A DNA stretch of 64,000 bases from Arthrospira sp. PCC 9108 (GCA_016745315.1 CP066886.1:2914501-2978500), one strand, 5' to 3'; counted from the first letter of the stretch, positions 26,114-35,211 are shown. The notes: generated from the letters alone by a model not told the origin. Program-made: numbers and translations.

Positions 26114-27085
26114 ATGTCTAATATTGTAGGGATAGACCAGAGAGAACTAACTTCAACCGCTATAGCTGGCGGTGCAATGTCTTCACAGTGGTTTAATAGT
26201 TTTTCGACCCCTTTTTATCAGCAGATTCAAAGTTTAAAAGCCTTTGATTTTAAGAAGTGGGCGGGTAGTGTCAAGGGCGGAGCTTTAGTTATTGCAGAAA
26301 ACATCAAAAAAGGGAACTGGGGTTTTTTCAAAGAATGGCTACAAGAGGCTCCTCTGGTTCCTAAAATAGCCGGGATTGTAGCGGGTGGTTTAATTGCTGG
26401 GACTGTGCTGGTTGTTGGCGGACAAGCATTAGGGTTTGTTGGTGCGGGTGTAGGGAGTTTAGTAGCAGCCCATCCGGCTTTTGTTGGCGGTTTTTTAGGG
26501 GTAACAATACCTACAGTGATGAGCAAATTGACCCAAGGGGTTTCTCAAGCCTATAACTTTGATTGGGCAGCATCTGACAAGAAAATGATGGACGATTTAA
26601 AACAAGCGGCTAATGCTTTATATGTTCCCTTGGGGGAAACAGTCGGGAAATCTTTGGCGGCTTTAGTGGTGGGCAAGGTGGGTAGTGCGGCGGCAACAAG
26701 TTTAAGGATTCGGGAAGGTGCGATCGCCGCTATATGTATGATTAACCCGACTATTAAAGAGACTTTGGTGGATGCGTTATCCTCGCTGAGGTATGCGGTG
26801 CAAGAGGTTGTTAAAAAAGCACTGTTTGTTATGGCTTACATTAACGCCAGAAAAGTAGCAGCCAGGTTGTTGGATAAGGAAGATACTTGGGGCAAGGAAG
26901 GGCAATCACCTTTTATTGTTTCGGAGAAAGTAGAAGAAACTTGGGCGAAAGTTAAAGAAGATGACTATTTTGATTGGGTGAATGAGCAACAATGGGAGGG
27001 TATAGAAACAATGACATCTACTTTTTTTGAAACCCTCGGTGATTTGTTGTCAGAGCAGGGAACTTATGAGGAGTGGATAGTATAA
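26114..27085 (+). CDS. Element C hydrophobic membrane-active protein, 323 aa
   Basis: Residues about 80-140 are a Gly/Ala/Val-rich hydrophobic stretch (two to three membrane segments). The following part (YNFDWAASDKKMMDDLKQAANALYVPLGE) matches the B protein at 53581-54534 (FNWNISDEQIDKNMMNIANQFI). Both lie directly after the large aromatic protein block, so this is a shared core gene. A virion membrane, pore or genome-delivery protein is a reasonable inference. Confidence 0.65.
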   Translation: MSNIVGIDQRELTSTAIAGGAMSSQWFNSFSTPFYQQIQSLKAFDFKKWAGSVKGGALVIAENIKKGNWGFFKEWLQEAPLVPKIAGIVAGGLIAGTVLVVGGQALGFVGAGVGSLVAAHPAFVGGFLGVTIPTVMSKLTQGVSQAYNFDWAASDKKMMDDLKQAANALYVPLGETVGKSLAALVVGKVGSAAATSLRIREGAIAAICMINPTIKETLVDALSSLRYAVQEVVKKALFVMAYINARKVAARLLDKEDTWGKEGQSPFIVSEKVEETWAKVKEDDYFDWVNEQQWEGIETMTSTFFETLGDLLSEQGTYEEWIV

Positions 27086-27112
27086 ATTCATCACCTGAGA
27101 GGAGGGATATCA

Positions 27113-27712
27113 ATGGCAGACGTTGGAAGACTTACCCAGCAAACTTACATCATGATGGCTCGTCAAAGGCGTATCACGAAACTATCAGATAAGCGGCCGG
27201 AACGAGTCCGAATAGAATTGCAGCCAAACTGGAACGTTTATCAGTTACAACCTGATAGAAAAAACCCAGATTATAAGCTGCTGATGACTGGTTCTGAGTC
27301 AGCCTTGGCATTGCAGTTGTCACAACTCGGATGGATGGAGAAGATGCTCGATCATCTTCTCAATGCCAGCGATCTAAAATTCGAGGATTGGTTTGATGTT
27401 TGGGCGGCGGGTTATCCAGAACTGCGCTACAGAGTGAACCCAAAACTCCCCAATTTAAGAACTAACTATCCTTCATCTAATGTTAAGGATTCCAATGGGG
27501 AAACAATAAGCAGATGGAGAAATGAGGTAGGCTCTCGCCCGGCTTACATTGAATGGAAACCTTCAGCCCGAAAAACAGCAAAGGATCTCGGGCTTCACCG
27601 CACAATAGAATATTTTCCCGATCGCTCTCAGAACAAATCAGTTGTCTTGACGGGGAACGACAAGGAGCTAATTAGGCAAATCCTGCAAATCCACTACGAG
27701 GGTGGGGGGTAG
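27113..27712 (+). CDS. Element C protein, 199 aa
   Basis: Preceded by AGGAGGG ribosome site. Basic, with Trp-rich middle (FEDWFDVWAAGYPELRY). The segment RVRIELQPNWNVYQL may correspond to the start of the B protein at 52834-53427, but similarity is too weak to claim. Its coding end overlaps the start region of the next gene. Unrecognised. Confidence 0.6.
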   Translation: MADVGRLTQQTYIMMARQRRITKLSDKRPERVRIELQPNWNVYQLQPDRKNPDYKLLMTGSESALALQLSQLGWMEKMLDHLLNASDLKFEDWFDVWAAGYPELRYRVNPKLPNLRTNYPSSNVKDSNGETISRWRNEVGSRPAYIEWKPSARKTAKDLGLHRTIEYFPDRSQNKSVVLTGNDKELIRQILQIHYEGGG

Positions 27713-27722
27713 CAGTGAGGGA

Positions 27723-28313
27723 ATGGATAGCACGGTCTCAACGGGTATTAGTTACCGGGGCGCTCCCAAGGTTGTGCTGTACTTTTTGGAACGGATCGAG
27801 GATGTGGAAAAAGGCTACCGACAACTAGAGGCGAGAGTTGGTTTCCGTTTGGTGGGAAAAACGGAAAACCCGAACGGAACTGGCGACTTGTTAACTAAGG
27901 CTAACATCAGAAATTTGGCTCAGAGAATTGTCCAGAACTTTCTACAACCCCAACAATTTCGTCTTCACAAGGGTAGAGAATCGGTTAGCTATAGAGACAA
28001 GCACCAAGGGTTAGAGTCGTTTGTTTTTGCAACTAGCGCATCAGAGGGGATTAATCTTTATCAGCGAATCTGTCGGGTGATGGAAATAGAATTTGATAAC
28101 TCAAAGGTCTTTACATCGAGCAACCAAAATCCAACCCAAGCGTTTCCTATTACGCCCCCAGAGGTGACGATATTGGGTAACAAAATTAAACCACCCCGCC
28201 GCCGTCCGGTCGGGCACGTCTATTTTAGAGAGGCGAAATTGTTTTTGGAGATGCTCAACGAGCCTATCCTTCTCTGTGACTACAACGGGCATATATACAA
28301 TAATCCCGATTAG
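27723..28313 (+). CDS. Element C basic protein, 196 aa
   Basis: ATG 27723 (MDSTVSTGISYRG) chosen over the upstream GTG at 27702. Contains RNLAQRIVQNFLQPQQFRLHKGRESVSYRDK, with a predicted basic helix. Position corresponds to B 52834-53427 (both about 197 aa and basic, just before the small basic gene group). Unrecognised. Confidence 0.55.
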   Translation: MDSTVSTGISYRGAPKVVLYFLERIEDVEKGYRQLEARVGFRLVGKTENPNGTGDLLTKANIRNLAQRIVQNFLQPQQFRLHKGRESVSYRDKHQGLESFVFATSASEGINLYQRICRVMEIEFDNSKVFTSSNQNPTQAFPITPPEVTILGNKIKPPRRRPVGHVYFREAKLFLEMLNEPILLCDYNGHIYNNPD

Positions 28314-28361
28314 AAGACAACCCCAACGATTTTTTAGATCAAACAAACTCCCTTGTATGTT

Positions 28362-28382
28362 CGGAAACCCTATAGGTTTCCG
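28362..28382. terminator. Hairpin before the small basic gene pair
   Basis: CGGAAACC-CTATA-GGTTTCCG, an 8-bp perfect stem in the 145-base gap 28314-28458. No U tract. Likely separates the upstream block from the next gene group, or protects the 5' end of a strongly expressed mRNA. Confidence 0.5.
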
Positions 28383-28458
28383 TAACTGTTGCACACCCTA
28401 AAAATACCTGTTATGAATGTAGTGGTAATCAGTTTTTAAACAACAAAGCAGGTATTCT

Positions 28459-28827
28459 ATGCCCAGTCTAAATAGTTCAAAAATTTATAGCTGGAATTCA
28501 CCCTCGCCAGGGGGTACGGGAACCATTAAAGTAGCTGCCCGGCTTTCTAATCGGTACAATGGCATTGCTACACATCTCGGAATGACCGCCCACACAGATC
28601 CAACAAATGTAAATGCACATATGCTTAAGCCAAATAAAGCTGTGCAGGAGGGTTTCTTAATGAAGATGCGAATTAACTACCGAAAAGACAATAAGTATTT
28701 TGGTGCTGATATTTATGTGCCTACAGACAAGGTTACTGAAGCCATCCAAGTGCTACCTAACAAGCCCTGGGATGGTACGGGAGTGATAACTTCATGTCGC
28801 GATCGTGTACGAGTTGATTACCGTTAA
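28459..28827 (+). CDS. Element C small basic protein, 122 aa (candidate coat subunit)
   Basis: Own leader with hairpin upstream. C-terminal half MKMRINYRKDNKYFGADIYVPTDKV is beta-rich and shares layout with the next gene and weakly with B 52470-52724 (TVSLTIPTDDVW). Small, basic, beta-rich, positioned after the membrane protein: typical of abundant structural proteins, but this is inference only. Confidence 0.55.
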   Translation: MPSLNSSKIYSWNSPSPGGTGTIKVAARLSNRYNGIATHLGMTAHTDPTNVNAHMLKPNKAVQEGFLMKMRINYRKDNKYFGADIYVPTDKVTEAIQVLPNKPWDGTGVITSCRDRVRVDYR

Positions 28828-28848
28828 ATAATATAAAAGGATTCTGAA

Positions 28849-29202
28849 ATGGCAGCTAGAACGAAAATTTGTCAAACAGGACCAGGAGCAACCGCTAGGG
28901 TCTTTCGAGCTAGTAATGTAATGTATACAGCAGATAATGCTGATGTTCTAGGGGTTAGAGAGGCAGAAGCCGCAAATTTAAAAGCCCCACTATATGACAC
29001 TGCTGAACTAATGCGAACCGGGGAATTAGTAAGGATTAATGTACGATGTAGCGCCACAGGAGGCAGAAAAATTAATTATAGAATTTTCTGCGCTGGTGAC
29101 AAGATAGATGATGCTTTATCGTATTACAGAGCGACAGGAAAAACGCTTAATGGTAGGACAGTAGTAGGTGCTGGTTTAGACCGCCGCCAAGTTGTCAAGT
29201 AA
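28849..29202 (+). CDS. Element C small basic protein, 117 aa, paralog of the preceding gene
   Basis: Ribosome site AAAAGGA upstream. ELVRINVRCSATGGRKINYRIFCAGDKIDDAL parallels the previous protein's RINYRKDN...VPTDKVTEAI, indicating tandem duplication and divergence. Unrecognised. Confidence 0.55.
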   Translation: MAARTKICQTGPGATARVFRASNVMYTADNADVLGVREAEAANLKAPLYDTAELMRTGELVRINVRCSATGGRKINYRIFCAGDKIDDALSYYRATGKTLNGRTVVGAGLDRRQVVK

Positions 29203-29205
29203 AGC

Positions 29206-29625
29206 ATGAGTTTTACAGATGCTTATGGCACATGGGAGGTGATAGCTTCAAGCTATCAGCCAAGTCAAGAGTGGATAATTCACAGCCCCCCAGTTACTCA
29301 ATACTCATTGTTGAGGTTTAAATTTTCAACTGATTGGGGGCGGTGGACAAATCCCTATGATGGCTATAGGTCAATGCTGCTTATTCGAGGGCATTATTAT
29401 AATGATTCTGAAAATTCTGACTGGATAACAGGGCAAAGGACTGTATACGTTACAGAAGAACCGCAACTGATTAACTATCCACCAGTTCAAGAATTTACAG
29501 ACAACCCCTCGGTGATTAGAAGGTTGGGAGTCCGCCGCCGTTTTTTCAAAAACGCAACATGGATCGAAAATCATCCTACAATGGATCTAAAGTTTGACGT
29601 AACAATTGAGGCTTTTGTAAGTTAA
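29206..29625 (+). CDS. Element C beta-rich protein, 139 aa
   Basis: Starts four bases after the previous stop. Aromatic and Ser/Thr-rich (MSFTDAYGTWEVIASSYQ), ends DLKFDVTIEAFVS. Probably a virion or attachment protein by style and place. Unrecognised. Confidence 0.55.
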   Translation: MSFTDAYGTWEVIASSYQPSQEWIIHSPPVTQYSLLRFKFSTDWGRWTNPYDGYRSMLLIRGHYYNDSENSDWITGQRTVYVTEEPQLINYPPVQEFTDNPSVIRRLGVRRRFFKNATWIENHPTMDLKFDVTIEAFVS

Positions 29626-29626
29626 C

Positions 29627-29902
29627 ATGGACATCTCTCTTAATCAATTAATCGACCATCTCCCAGATGATTCACAGTTTAAAACCTTACTAGAAACATT
29701 GGGGGCAAGCGGTGATAGTGTGGACGCTACCGTAGAATTTTGTCATTTAGTAGGGGCATTATATCAAGCACAGTAAGTATACAACCAACAACCAGGAAAT
29801 AAAGCAATTAATGTGGTCTCAGCAGTAAGTATTGGGCCGGTAATAGAAAGTTTAGACGGGACATTTTTTAGGAGGTTAGAAAGAACTCTAGCTTTTTTTT
29901 GA
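29627..29902 (+). pseudogene. Element C small gene with in-frame TAA
   Basis: ATG 29627 opens MDISLNQLIDHLPDDSQF...; TAA at 29774-29776, then open in frame (VYNQQPGNKAINVVSAVS...) to TGA 29900-29902. The 49-residue product is plausible alone. The downstream frame has coding character, so a nonsense change is possible. Confidence 0.4.
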
Positions 29903-30069
29903 AAAGTATGAAAATAGTATAATTGTCCCGAACGTCAAAAGTTAGTTGGTCGAAAATTTAAAGCTGCCAGATAATTCGGATTCTATCTGCGTTATCTGGT
30001 CAAAGTCTTGAAATTAACCCAAGTAAAATGTGATTAAAAATCCACATCAACAGAGGAGTTAATTCCGTC

Positions 30070-30351
30070 GTGGATATTGAAATTGAGAAAATTACGGTAA
30101 TTATAAGTTGGATACTTTCACTCATTAGTACGGTCTGGTATGTATCAGTTCAATACACAATAATTAGAGTACAAGTCAACAGAAACAGAGAAGAGCTAAA
30201 CAGAATATCATCAACGCTTAGGCGAGAAATAGAAGACCATAATAAACTTATATGGATAAACATCAACCACATGGAAAAATACTTAACCAAAAATCAAGAT
30301 TATTTTCCGTTAAATATCCAAAACCAAAAATATAAAGATTATGGCGACTGA
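30070..30351 (+). CDS. Element C small membrane protein, 93 aa
   Basis: GTG start (30070) or later. One membrane helix at residues 8-30 (ITVIISWILSLISTVWYVSV) followed by a charged helix, likely coiled-coil. Overlaps the next gene by 11 bases. Analogous in type and position to the last gene of B (60116-60370). A holin or membrane-anchored assembly role is speculative. The 168-base gap before it (29903-30069) holds no ORF. Confidence 0.55.
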   Translation: MDIEIEKITVIISWILSLISTVWYVSVQYTIIRVQVNRNREELNRISSTLRREIEDHNKLIWININHMEKYLTKNQDYFPLNIQNQKYKDYGD

Positions 30352-30577
30352 TGTTTTACCAGAATTATTACGGGTAGGAAGTGATGGGGTAGTGATATTT
30401 TTAGTGTGGTCTTTGATGAAGCAAAACCAAAAGTTAATAGCAGAGGTCAACTCAAGAGACAATGAATTGATGAAGTTGATTTACAAAATACTTAGCAATG
30501 AACAGCCAGGGACAAGAGGTAAACGCGATCGCACAATCAAGCCAAAGCCACAAGAATCCGTTAGGACTTGGGAGTAG
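30341..30577 (+). CDS. Element C small membrane protein, 78 aa
   Basis: Begins MATDVLPELLRVGSDGVVIFLVWSLMKQN: one N-terminal hydrophobic segment then a basic tail. Last gene of element C that I can recognise; beyond it is intron debris. Confidence 0.55.
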   Translation: MATDVLPELLRVGSDGVVIFLVWSLMKQNQKLIAEVNSRDNELMKLIYKILSNEQPGTRGKRDRTIKPKPQESVRTWE

Positions 30578-30734
30578 AGTTGTCTGTGGCCCTAACGAAT
30601 AACGGGTTGTCAAGTAGCCATTACTCATGGCCATAATCATCATACAGAAAAACTAAAGCGATCGCCAGCCAAGTCAGTTAACTCGTATAAACGCTTCCTG
30701 TCTATGCCAATTATCGGGATGTGACGCACCCCAC

Positions 30735-30884
30735 GAGCCGTATGAGGGAAAACTCTCACGTACGGTTCTGAATGGGAGGGGACGAAGGCGACTCCATTCT
30801 CGACCCCTAATCTCCCACTAAACACTTCGTTTATGACCTTGAGTTCCTTGCCTTGTTTGGTGAGATGCTCCAAACGTTGGGACC
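30735..30884. other. Group II intron fragments: domain V-VI and an inverted domain I piece
   Basis: 30735-30769 is a domain V hairpin on the plus strand (GAGCCGTATGAG...CACGTACGGTTC), followed by a domain VI-like stem to about 30817. 30818-30884 is the reverse complement of an intron 5' region (matches GGAACTCAAGGTCATAAAC at 32380). No intron-encoded reverse transcriptase. The 30578-30734 stretch has no gene. Confidence 0.7.
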
Positions 30885-30959
30885 TATAGCATTAGTCAAG
30901 GTGGTTAGGACGCAGCTTTTATAACGGAATCCATGGCATCATCGAGAGAATCAAACTGC

Positions 30960-31466
30960 TCACGTGCAATGGCGAATGCGGGCTTTCAACCACGACCAAC
31001 ATTTCTCTATCTTGTTGAGGTCTGGCGAATAAGGTGGTAGATAGAGCAAACGGCATTGAGCCGCCTCCACTAGCTCAGGAATCCGTCCCCCTTTATGAAA
31101 CGTTGCATTGTCTAGCACTAGAGTCTGACCTGGCTTCAGTGTTGGAATTAAGATGAACTCCAACCACAACTCAAACACTGTCCGATTACAACAACCCTCA
31201 AAGCGATCGGGGGCTAAGAGTTGTTGATAACACCATGCGGCCATATAGATCACCCTGCCCTGCCTCTTCCCTGATTTGAGGGCATCGAAGCGTTTTCCTT
31301 CCTCGCAGTAACCATAAGGGTAATCCGAGTCCTGACTATTCATGCCGGCTTCATCGAGGTAGACCACTTCTTGTGGCTCCATATGTTCAATCTGAGCAAT
31401 AAACTCCTCTCGCTGTTGCTGATCACGTTCTTGGTAGCCGTAAGTTTTTTTTTCTGGTGAAGCCAA
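30960..31466 (-). CDS. IS630 copy 1 transposase part B (DDE domain)
   Basis: 168 aa DDE_3-type domain: VVYLDEAGMN (first Asp-Glu), LVLDNATFHK (second Asp), YLPPYSPDLNKIEKCWSWLK (Glu). Intact in this copy, but expression needs frame change from part A at the A9 run near 31446-31454 (loss of one A, or +1 shift). Confidence 0.85.
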   Translation of the reverse strand: MASPEKKTYGYQERDQQQREEFIAQIEHMEPQEVVYLDEAGMNSQDSDYPYGYCEEGKRFDALKSGKRQGRVIYMAAWCYQQLLAPDRFEGCCNRTVFELWLEFILIPTLKPGQTLVLDNATFHKGGRIPELVEAAQCRLLYLPPYSPDLNKIEKCWSWLKARIRHCT

Positions 31467-31776
31467 TTTTCTTCAAGGCTCTGGATATGGTGCGAGGAGA
31501 GATGTCGTCATCCCAAAGTTCAGCCATTGGAGCGGAGGTTTTGTGGCCATGCTCTTGGGCAAAAGCCTTGAATTTTTGCCAGTCGGTAATTTTGTGGTTA
31601 TTGCCAGGTCGGTGATTAGGTTTAGGGAGGAAGTCTCCGGTCTGTGCTTTTCTTTGCAGCCAGAGATTAATGGTGTTCCGGCTGACATGGAAAACTTGAC
31701 TGGCTTCTGTTTTGGGCATACCGTCTAGTTCAATTGCATTAATAACTTTTTGTCTGAGGTCGTAAGTGTAGGGGGC
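31423..31776 (-). pseudogene. IS630 copy 1 transposase part A (HTH), start codon lost
   Basis: Helix-turn-helix part: LRQKVINAIELDGMPKTEASQVFHVS-type. The ATG present in copy 2 (MPAPYSYDLRQK) is AGG here. Internal ATG at 31719 could give a truncated protein. It overlaps the DDE frame at an A9 run. Confidence 0.75.
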
Positions 31777-31881
31777 TGGCCTTTTGGGTCTTCTTAGTCA
31801 TCTCGTCCTCTCCATTATACGTCCTAACTTTCCTGTCTTGTGCTATATGTGGGTATCGATTCCCATCCCGGTAATCTCCCC

Positions 31882-32225
31882 CAGTTGAAAAGTTGTTTAG
31901 GGGTATCGGGTTGGTTCCGGTAGATGATAGTTCAGGTTTTGCGATCGCACATAGGTTTACCTATAGGTCTAGTCCATAGAAAGACAGCCTAATATCTTTG
32001 TACATTGATAGCTTGGGGAATTATCTTCTGCTGTTGTCGTGGTTGATTTTGAAACATACCCTCCCCCCAACCGAAACAAACACTCTTGGGGGTGCGACCG
32101 ACGTGATAGCAGTCAATGGTGAGGAACGAACCGATAGGCTTGCCATTGACGGGTATCACAAGGGAGTTACCCTATCGGTGTTTGGTTGGGGGGTGGTATG
32201 GGTATTTGACATATTGATTAAGTTG
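31882..32225. repeat. Solo TIR remnant of an A/B-type element
   Basis: Starts within the AGTTGAAAAGTTGTTTAGGGG block, continues through the cruciform and stops after ATTGATTAAGTTG, where a group II intron begins. Almost identical to the A TIR (7113-7510). No element genes adjoin. The ORF across it is incidental. Confidence 0.85.
32056..32199. other. Cruciform element, copy D
   Basis: Same nested stems as 7360-7502, sequence nearly identical. Confidence 0.8.
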
Positions 32226-32937
32226 GTGCGAGACGTTCAGGCATGAAATAGGGCTGCAATGCCCGAAATAACCGCCTGGTGGGGACTTCAACCCCTGGGT
32301 TGAATATAAGGAGCGCACTCCTGACCATCCCCATAACTGTTTATATGTCCCGACGCTTGGAGAAATCTAAAGCAAGGCAGGGAACTCAAGGTCATAAACA
32401 AACTGAGAAATCAGGGAGTAGAGAGTAACGGCGATAGCCACCCCCAGTTTCAGGAATCACAACCCGTCAGATTGAAGCGGGGAACGGAAGGCGTGAAGTA
32501 GAACCTACTACCAGACGCGACCACTGCCAACCATCCATGACTAAGGAAATCTGAATGTTCCGACTTGAACCATCGTCATCATTAAGTAGCGAAATAGGTT
32601 GACACGCTGCGCTCAAAAGGGCAAGGGGAAAAGTAGGAGGCTCAACTTACTACCTACACAGACTTTTAAAAGTACCCCTGTGGAAAGGACAAGTCTAAAG
32701 ATGGAACGCCCATATAAACGGAACGTTTAAACCCCTCATTGGCTCTGCCTCACGGCAGAGCGTGAAAAGTGTAAGCGTATGCCTTTAAGGGGAAAGGATG
32801 TGACTGAAAGCTAATGCCTAACTGTAATGGTTAGGATATGCCCACTAGTCACGGTGTAGATATATAGCATTAGTCAAGGTGGTTAGGACGCAGCCTTGAG
32901 AACGGAATCCATGGCATCATCGAGAGAATCAAACTGC

Positions 32938-33443
32938 TCACGTGCAATGGCGAATGCGGGCTTTCAACCACGACCAACATTTCTCTATCTTGTTGAGGTC
33001 TGGCGAATAAGGTGGTAGATAGAGCAAACGGCATTGAGCCGCCTCCACTAGCTCAGGAATCCGTCCCCCTTTATGAAACGTTGCATTGTCTAGCACTAGA
33101 GTCTGACCTGGCTTCAGTGTTGGAATTAAGATGAACTCCAACCACAACTCAAACACTGTCCGATTACAACAACCCTCAAAGCGATCGGGGCTAAGAGTTG
33201 TTGATGACACCATGCGGCCATATAGCTCACCCTGCCCTGCCTCTTCCCTGATTTGAGGGCATCGAAGCGTTTTCCTTCCTCGCAGTAACCATAAGGGTAA
33301 TCCGAGTCCTGACTATTCATGCCGGCTTCATCGAGGTAGACCACTTCTTGTGGCTCCATATGTTCAATCTGAGCAATAAACTCCTCTCGCTGTTGCTGAT
33401 CACGTTCTTGGTAGCCGTAAGTTTTTTTTTCTGGTGAAGCCAA
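32938..33443 (-). pseudogene. IS630 copy 2 transposase part B (DDE), frameshifted
   Basis: One G is missing in the run near 33184-33188 (GATCGGGGCT versus GATCGGGGGCT in copy 1), splitting the DDE domain after QQLLAP. Thus copy 1 lacks part A's start and copy 2 lacks an intact part B. Confidence 0.8.
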
Positions 33444-33759
33444 TTTTCTTCAAGGCTCTGGATATGGTGCGAGGAGAGATGTCGTCATCCCAAAGTTCAG
33501 CCATTGGAGCGGAGGTTTGATCGCCATGCTCTTGGGCAAAAGCCTTGAATTTTTGCCAGTCGGTAATTTTGTGGTTATTGCCAGGTCGGTGATTAGGTTT
33601 AGGGAGGAAGTCTCCGGTCTGTGCTTTTCTTTGCAGCCAGAGATTAATGGTGTTCCGGCTGACATGGAAAACTTGACTGGCTTCTGTTTTGGGCATACCG
33701 TCTAGTTCAATTGCATCAATAACTTTTTGTCTGAGGTCGTAACTATAGGGGGCTGGCAT
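33400..33759 (-). CDS. IS630 copy 2 transposase part A (HTH), intact
   Basis: 119 aa, starts MPAPYSYDLRQKVIDAIELDG; helix-turn-helix with MPKTEASQVFHVSRNTINLWL. Intact start, unlike copy 1. Ends LRLPRT after the A9 run where slippage would lead into part B. Confidence 0.8.
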   Translation of the reverse strand: MPAPYSYDLRQKVIDAIELDGMPKTEASQVFHVSRNTINLWLQRKAQTGDFLPKPNHRPGNNHKITDWQKFKAFAQEHGDQTSAPMAELWDDDISPRTISRALKKIGFTRKKNLRLPRT

Positions 33760-33980
33760 TTTTGGTCTTCTTAGTCATCTCGTCCTCTCCATTATACGTC
33801 CTAACTTTCCTGTCTGGTGCTATAGCTCTGAAAGTTGAGGTCATAAAGCAGGGGATCGTAACCCTGTTCCCAATGACAAAGGGGTATCCACATCAGGAGC
33901 CGTATGAGGTGAAAGTCTCAAGTACGGTTTTGAAGTGGAGTTGGGGAAGGCGACTTCCCTTTCGACCATAACCGAACTAG

Positions 33981-34064
33981 GAGCCGTATGAGGTGAAAGT
34001 CTCACATACGGTTCTGAATGGGAGGGGATGGAGGTGACTCCATTCTCGACCCCTAATTCAGATA
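33981..34064 (+). other. Second group II domain V-VI, directly after intron 1
   Basis: GAGCCGTATGAGGTGAAAGTCTCACATACGGTTC followed (within limits) by a domain VI stem ending CGACCCCTAAT, like the piece at 30735. No 5' part nearby. Tail of another intron type. Confidence 0.7.
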
Positions 34065-34324
34065 CGACATGAAACTGTAAGACCAAAACTAACGAGGGTT
34101 AGTGGAGGCAGGATTCAGCCCAAGAATCCCCACGCCTTTAGGCTGGGGAGTGTCAAAGAGACCCCTTGGGGATAGGGAGTGGCTGCTAAACGTTAATCCT
34201 TTAAAAAGGGTTGGATAAACATGATCACATCTGTCTATTTTAACTGAAACGCTAGAATAGTTCTGGTTGTGGAACTTGCTTGGGTCTAAGAAATTCTCGA
34301 AACTGTGTTGAAATTATGGATGAT

Positions 34325-35211
34325 GTGCGAGACGTTCAGGCATGAAATAAGGTTGCAATACCCGAAATCACCGCCTGGTGGGACTTCCACCAAGGGGTGG
34401 AATATAGGGAGTCGCATCTCTGACCATCCCATAACTGTTTATATGTCCCGACGCTTGGAGAAATCTAAGCAAGGCAGGAGACCCAAGGTCAAGACAGAAC
34501 GTTTGAACGGTGGAAGTAGTGACCCACCTAGTATAGCAGGAAGTTGAGAGTAACGGCGATAGCCACCCCCAGTTTGAGGAATCACAACCCTGGGACTGAA
34601 GCGGGGAACGGAAGGCGTGAGGGAAAACCTATTCCCAAAATCCGACCACTGCCAACCATCCATGACTAAGGAAATCTGAATGTTCCGACTTGAACCATCG
34701 TAATAGTTTGGTAGCGAAATAGGTTGATACGCTGCGTCCAAATGGGCAAGGGGAAAAGTAGGATAATCTTATCAATACCTACACAGACCTTTAAAAGTAC
34801 CCCGGTTCTGAGGACAAGTCTAAAGATGGAATGCCCGTATAAACGGAACGTTTAAACCCCTTTTAGGCTCTCAAGTGGCAGGATGTACCTGCACAGTAGT
34901 GAAAGTGTAAGCGTATACCTTTAAGGGGAAAGGATGTGACTGAAAGCCAATGCCTAACTGTAATGGTTAGGATATGCCCACTAGTCACGGTGTGGATATA
35001 GAGACCGCGACAAGTAAGAGTTTGATGACGAAAGCGAGTTTAAAGACTACGTGTTGTATTTAGCTCCCAAAGTTGAGGTCACAAAGCGGGGGGTAGTAGC
35101 CCTGTTCCTATTGACAATTAGGGTATCTACATCAGGAGCCGTGTGCTGGGAAACTCGCAAGCACGGTTTGGAAGTGGAGTTGGGGAAGGTGACTTCTCTT
35201 TCGACCATAAC
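34325..35211 (+). mobile_element. ORF-less group II intron, 887 bp
   Basis: Complete-looking intron RNA: 5' GTGCGAGACGTTCAGG, domain I with TATGTCCCGACGCTTGGAG, domain V at 35136-35170 (GAGCCGTGTGC...GCAAGCACGGTT), domain VI and 3' end CGACCATAAC. About 80-90 percent similar by eye to intron 1. No maturase ORF. The exon gene is not recognisable. Confidence 0.8.

Larger units (their letters stand above)
30885..31847 (-). mobile_element. IS630-family insertion sequence, copy 1
   Basis: About 963 bp between imperfect terminal inverted repeats TATAGCA...GTTAGGACG and its complement, with TA at both tips, the IS630 target. It interrupts intron debris on the left and abuts the solo TIR on the right. 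Two transposase reading frames on the minus strand. Confidence 0.85.
32863..33824 (-). mobile_element. IS630-family insertion sequence, copy 2
   Basis: Same element as copy 1, inserted at TA inside the group II intron. Terminal repeats as in copy 1. Confidence 0.85.
32226..33973 (+). mobile_element. ORF-less group II intron, interrupted by IS630
   Basis: 5' end GTGCGAGACGTTCAGG matches group II consensus GUGYG. 3' domains: V at about 33895-33930 (GAGCCGTATGAGGTGAAAGTCTC...GTACGGTT), VI ending CGACCATAAC. IS630 copy 2 is inserted between (32863-33824). No reverse-transcriptase ORF, so it would need a protein in trans. The sequence after its 3' end is not the TIR continuation, so the site has rearranged. 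Confidence 0.75.

Noticed and set aside
35010..35040. Second hammerhead (GATGACGAAAGCG) in intron 2
   Set aside because: CUGAUGA-stem-GAAA spacing and flanking stems are missing; it is part of the intron fold.
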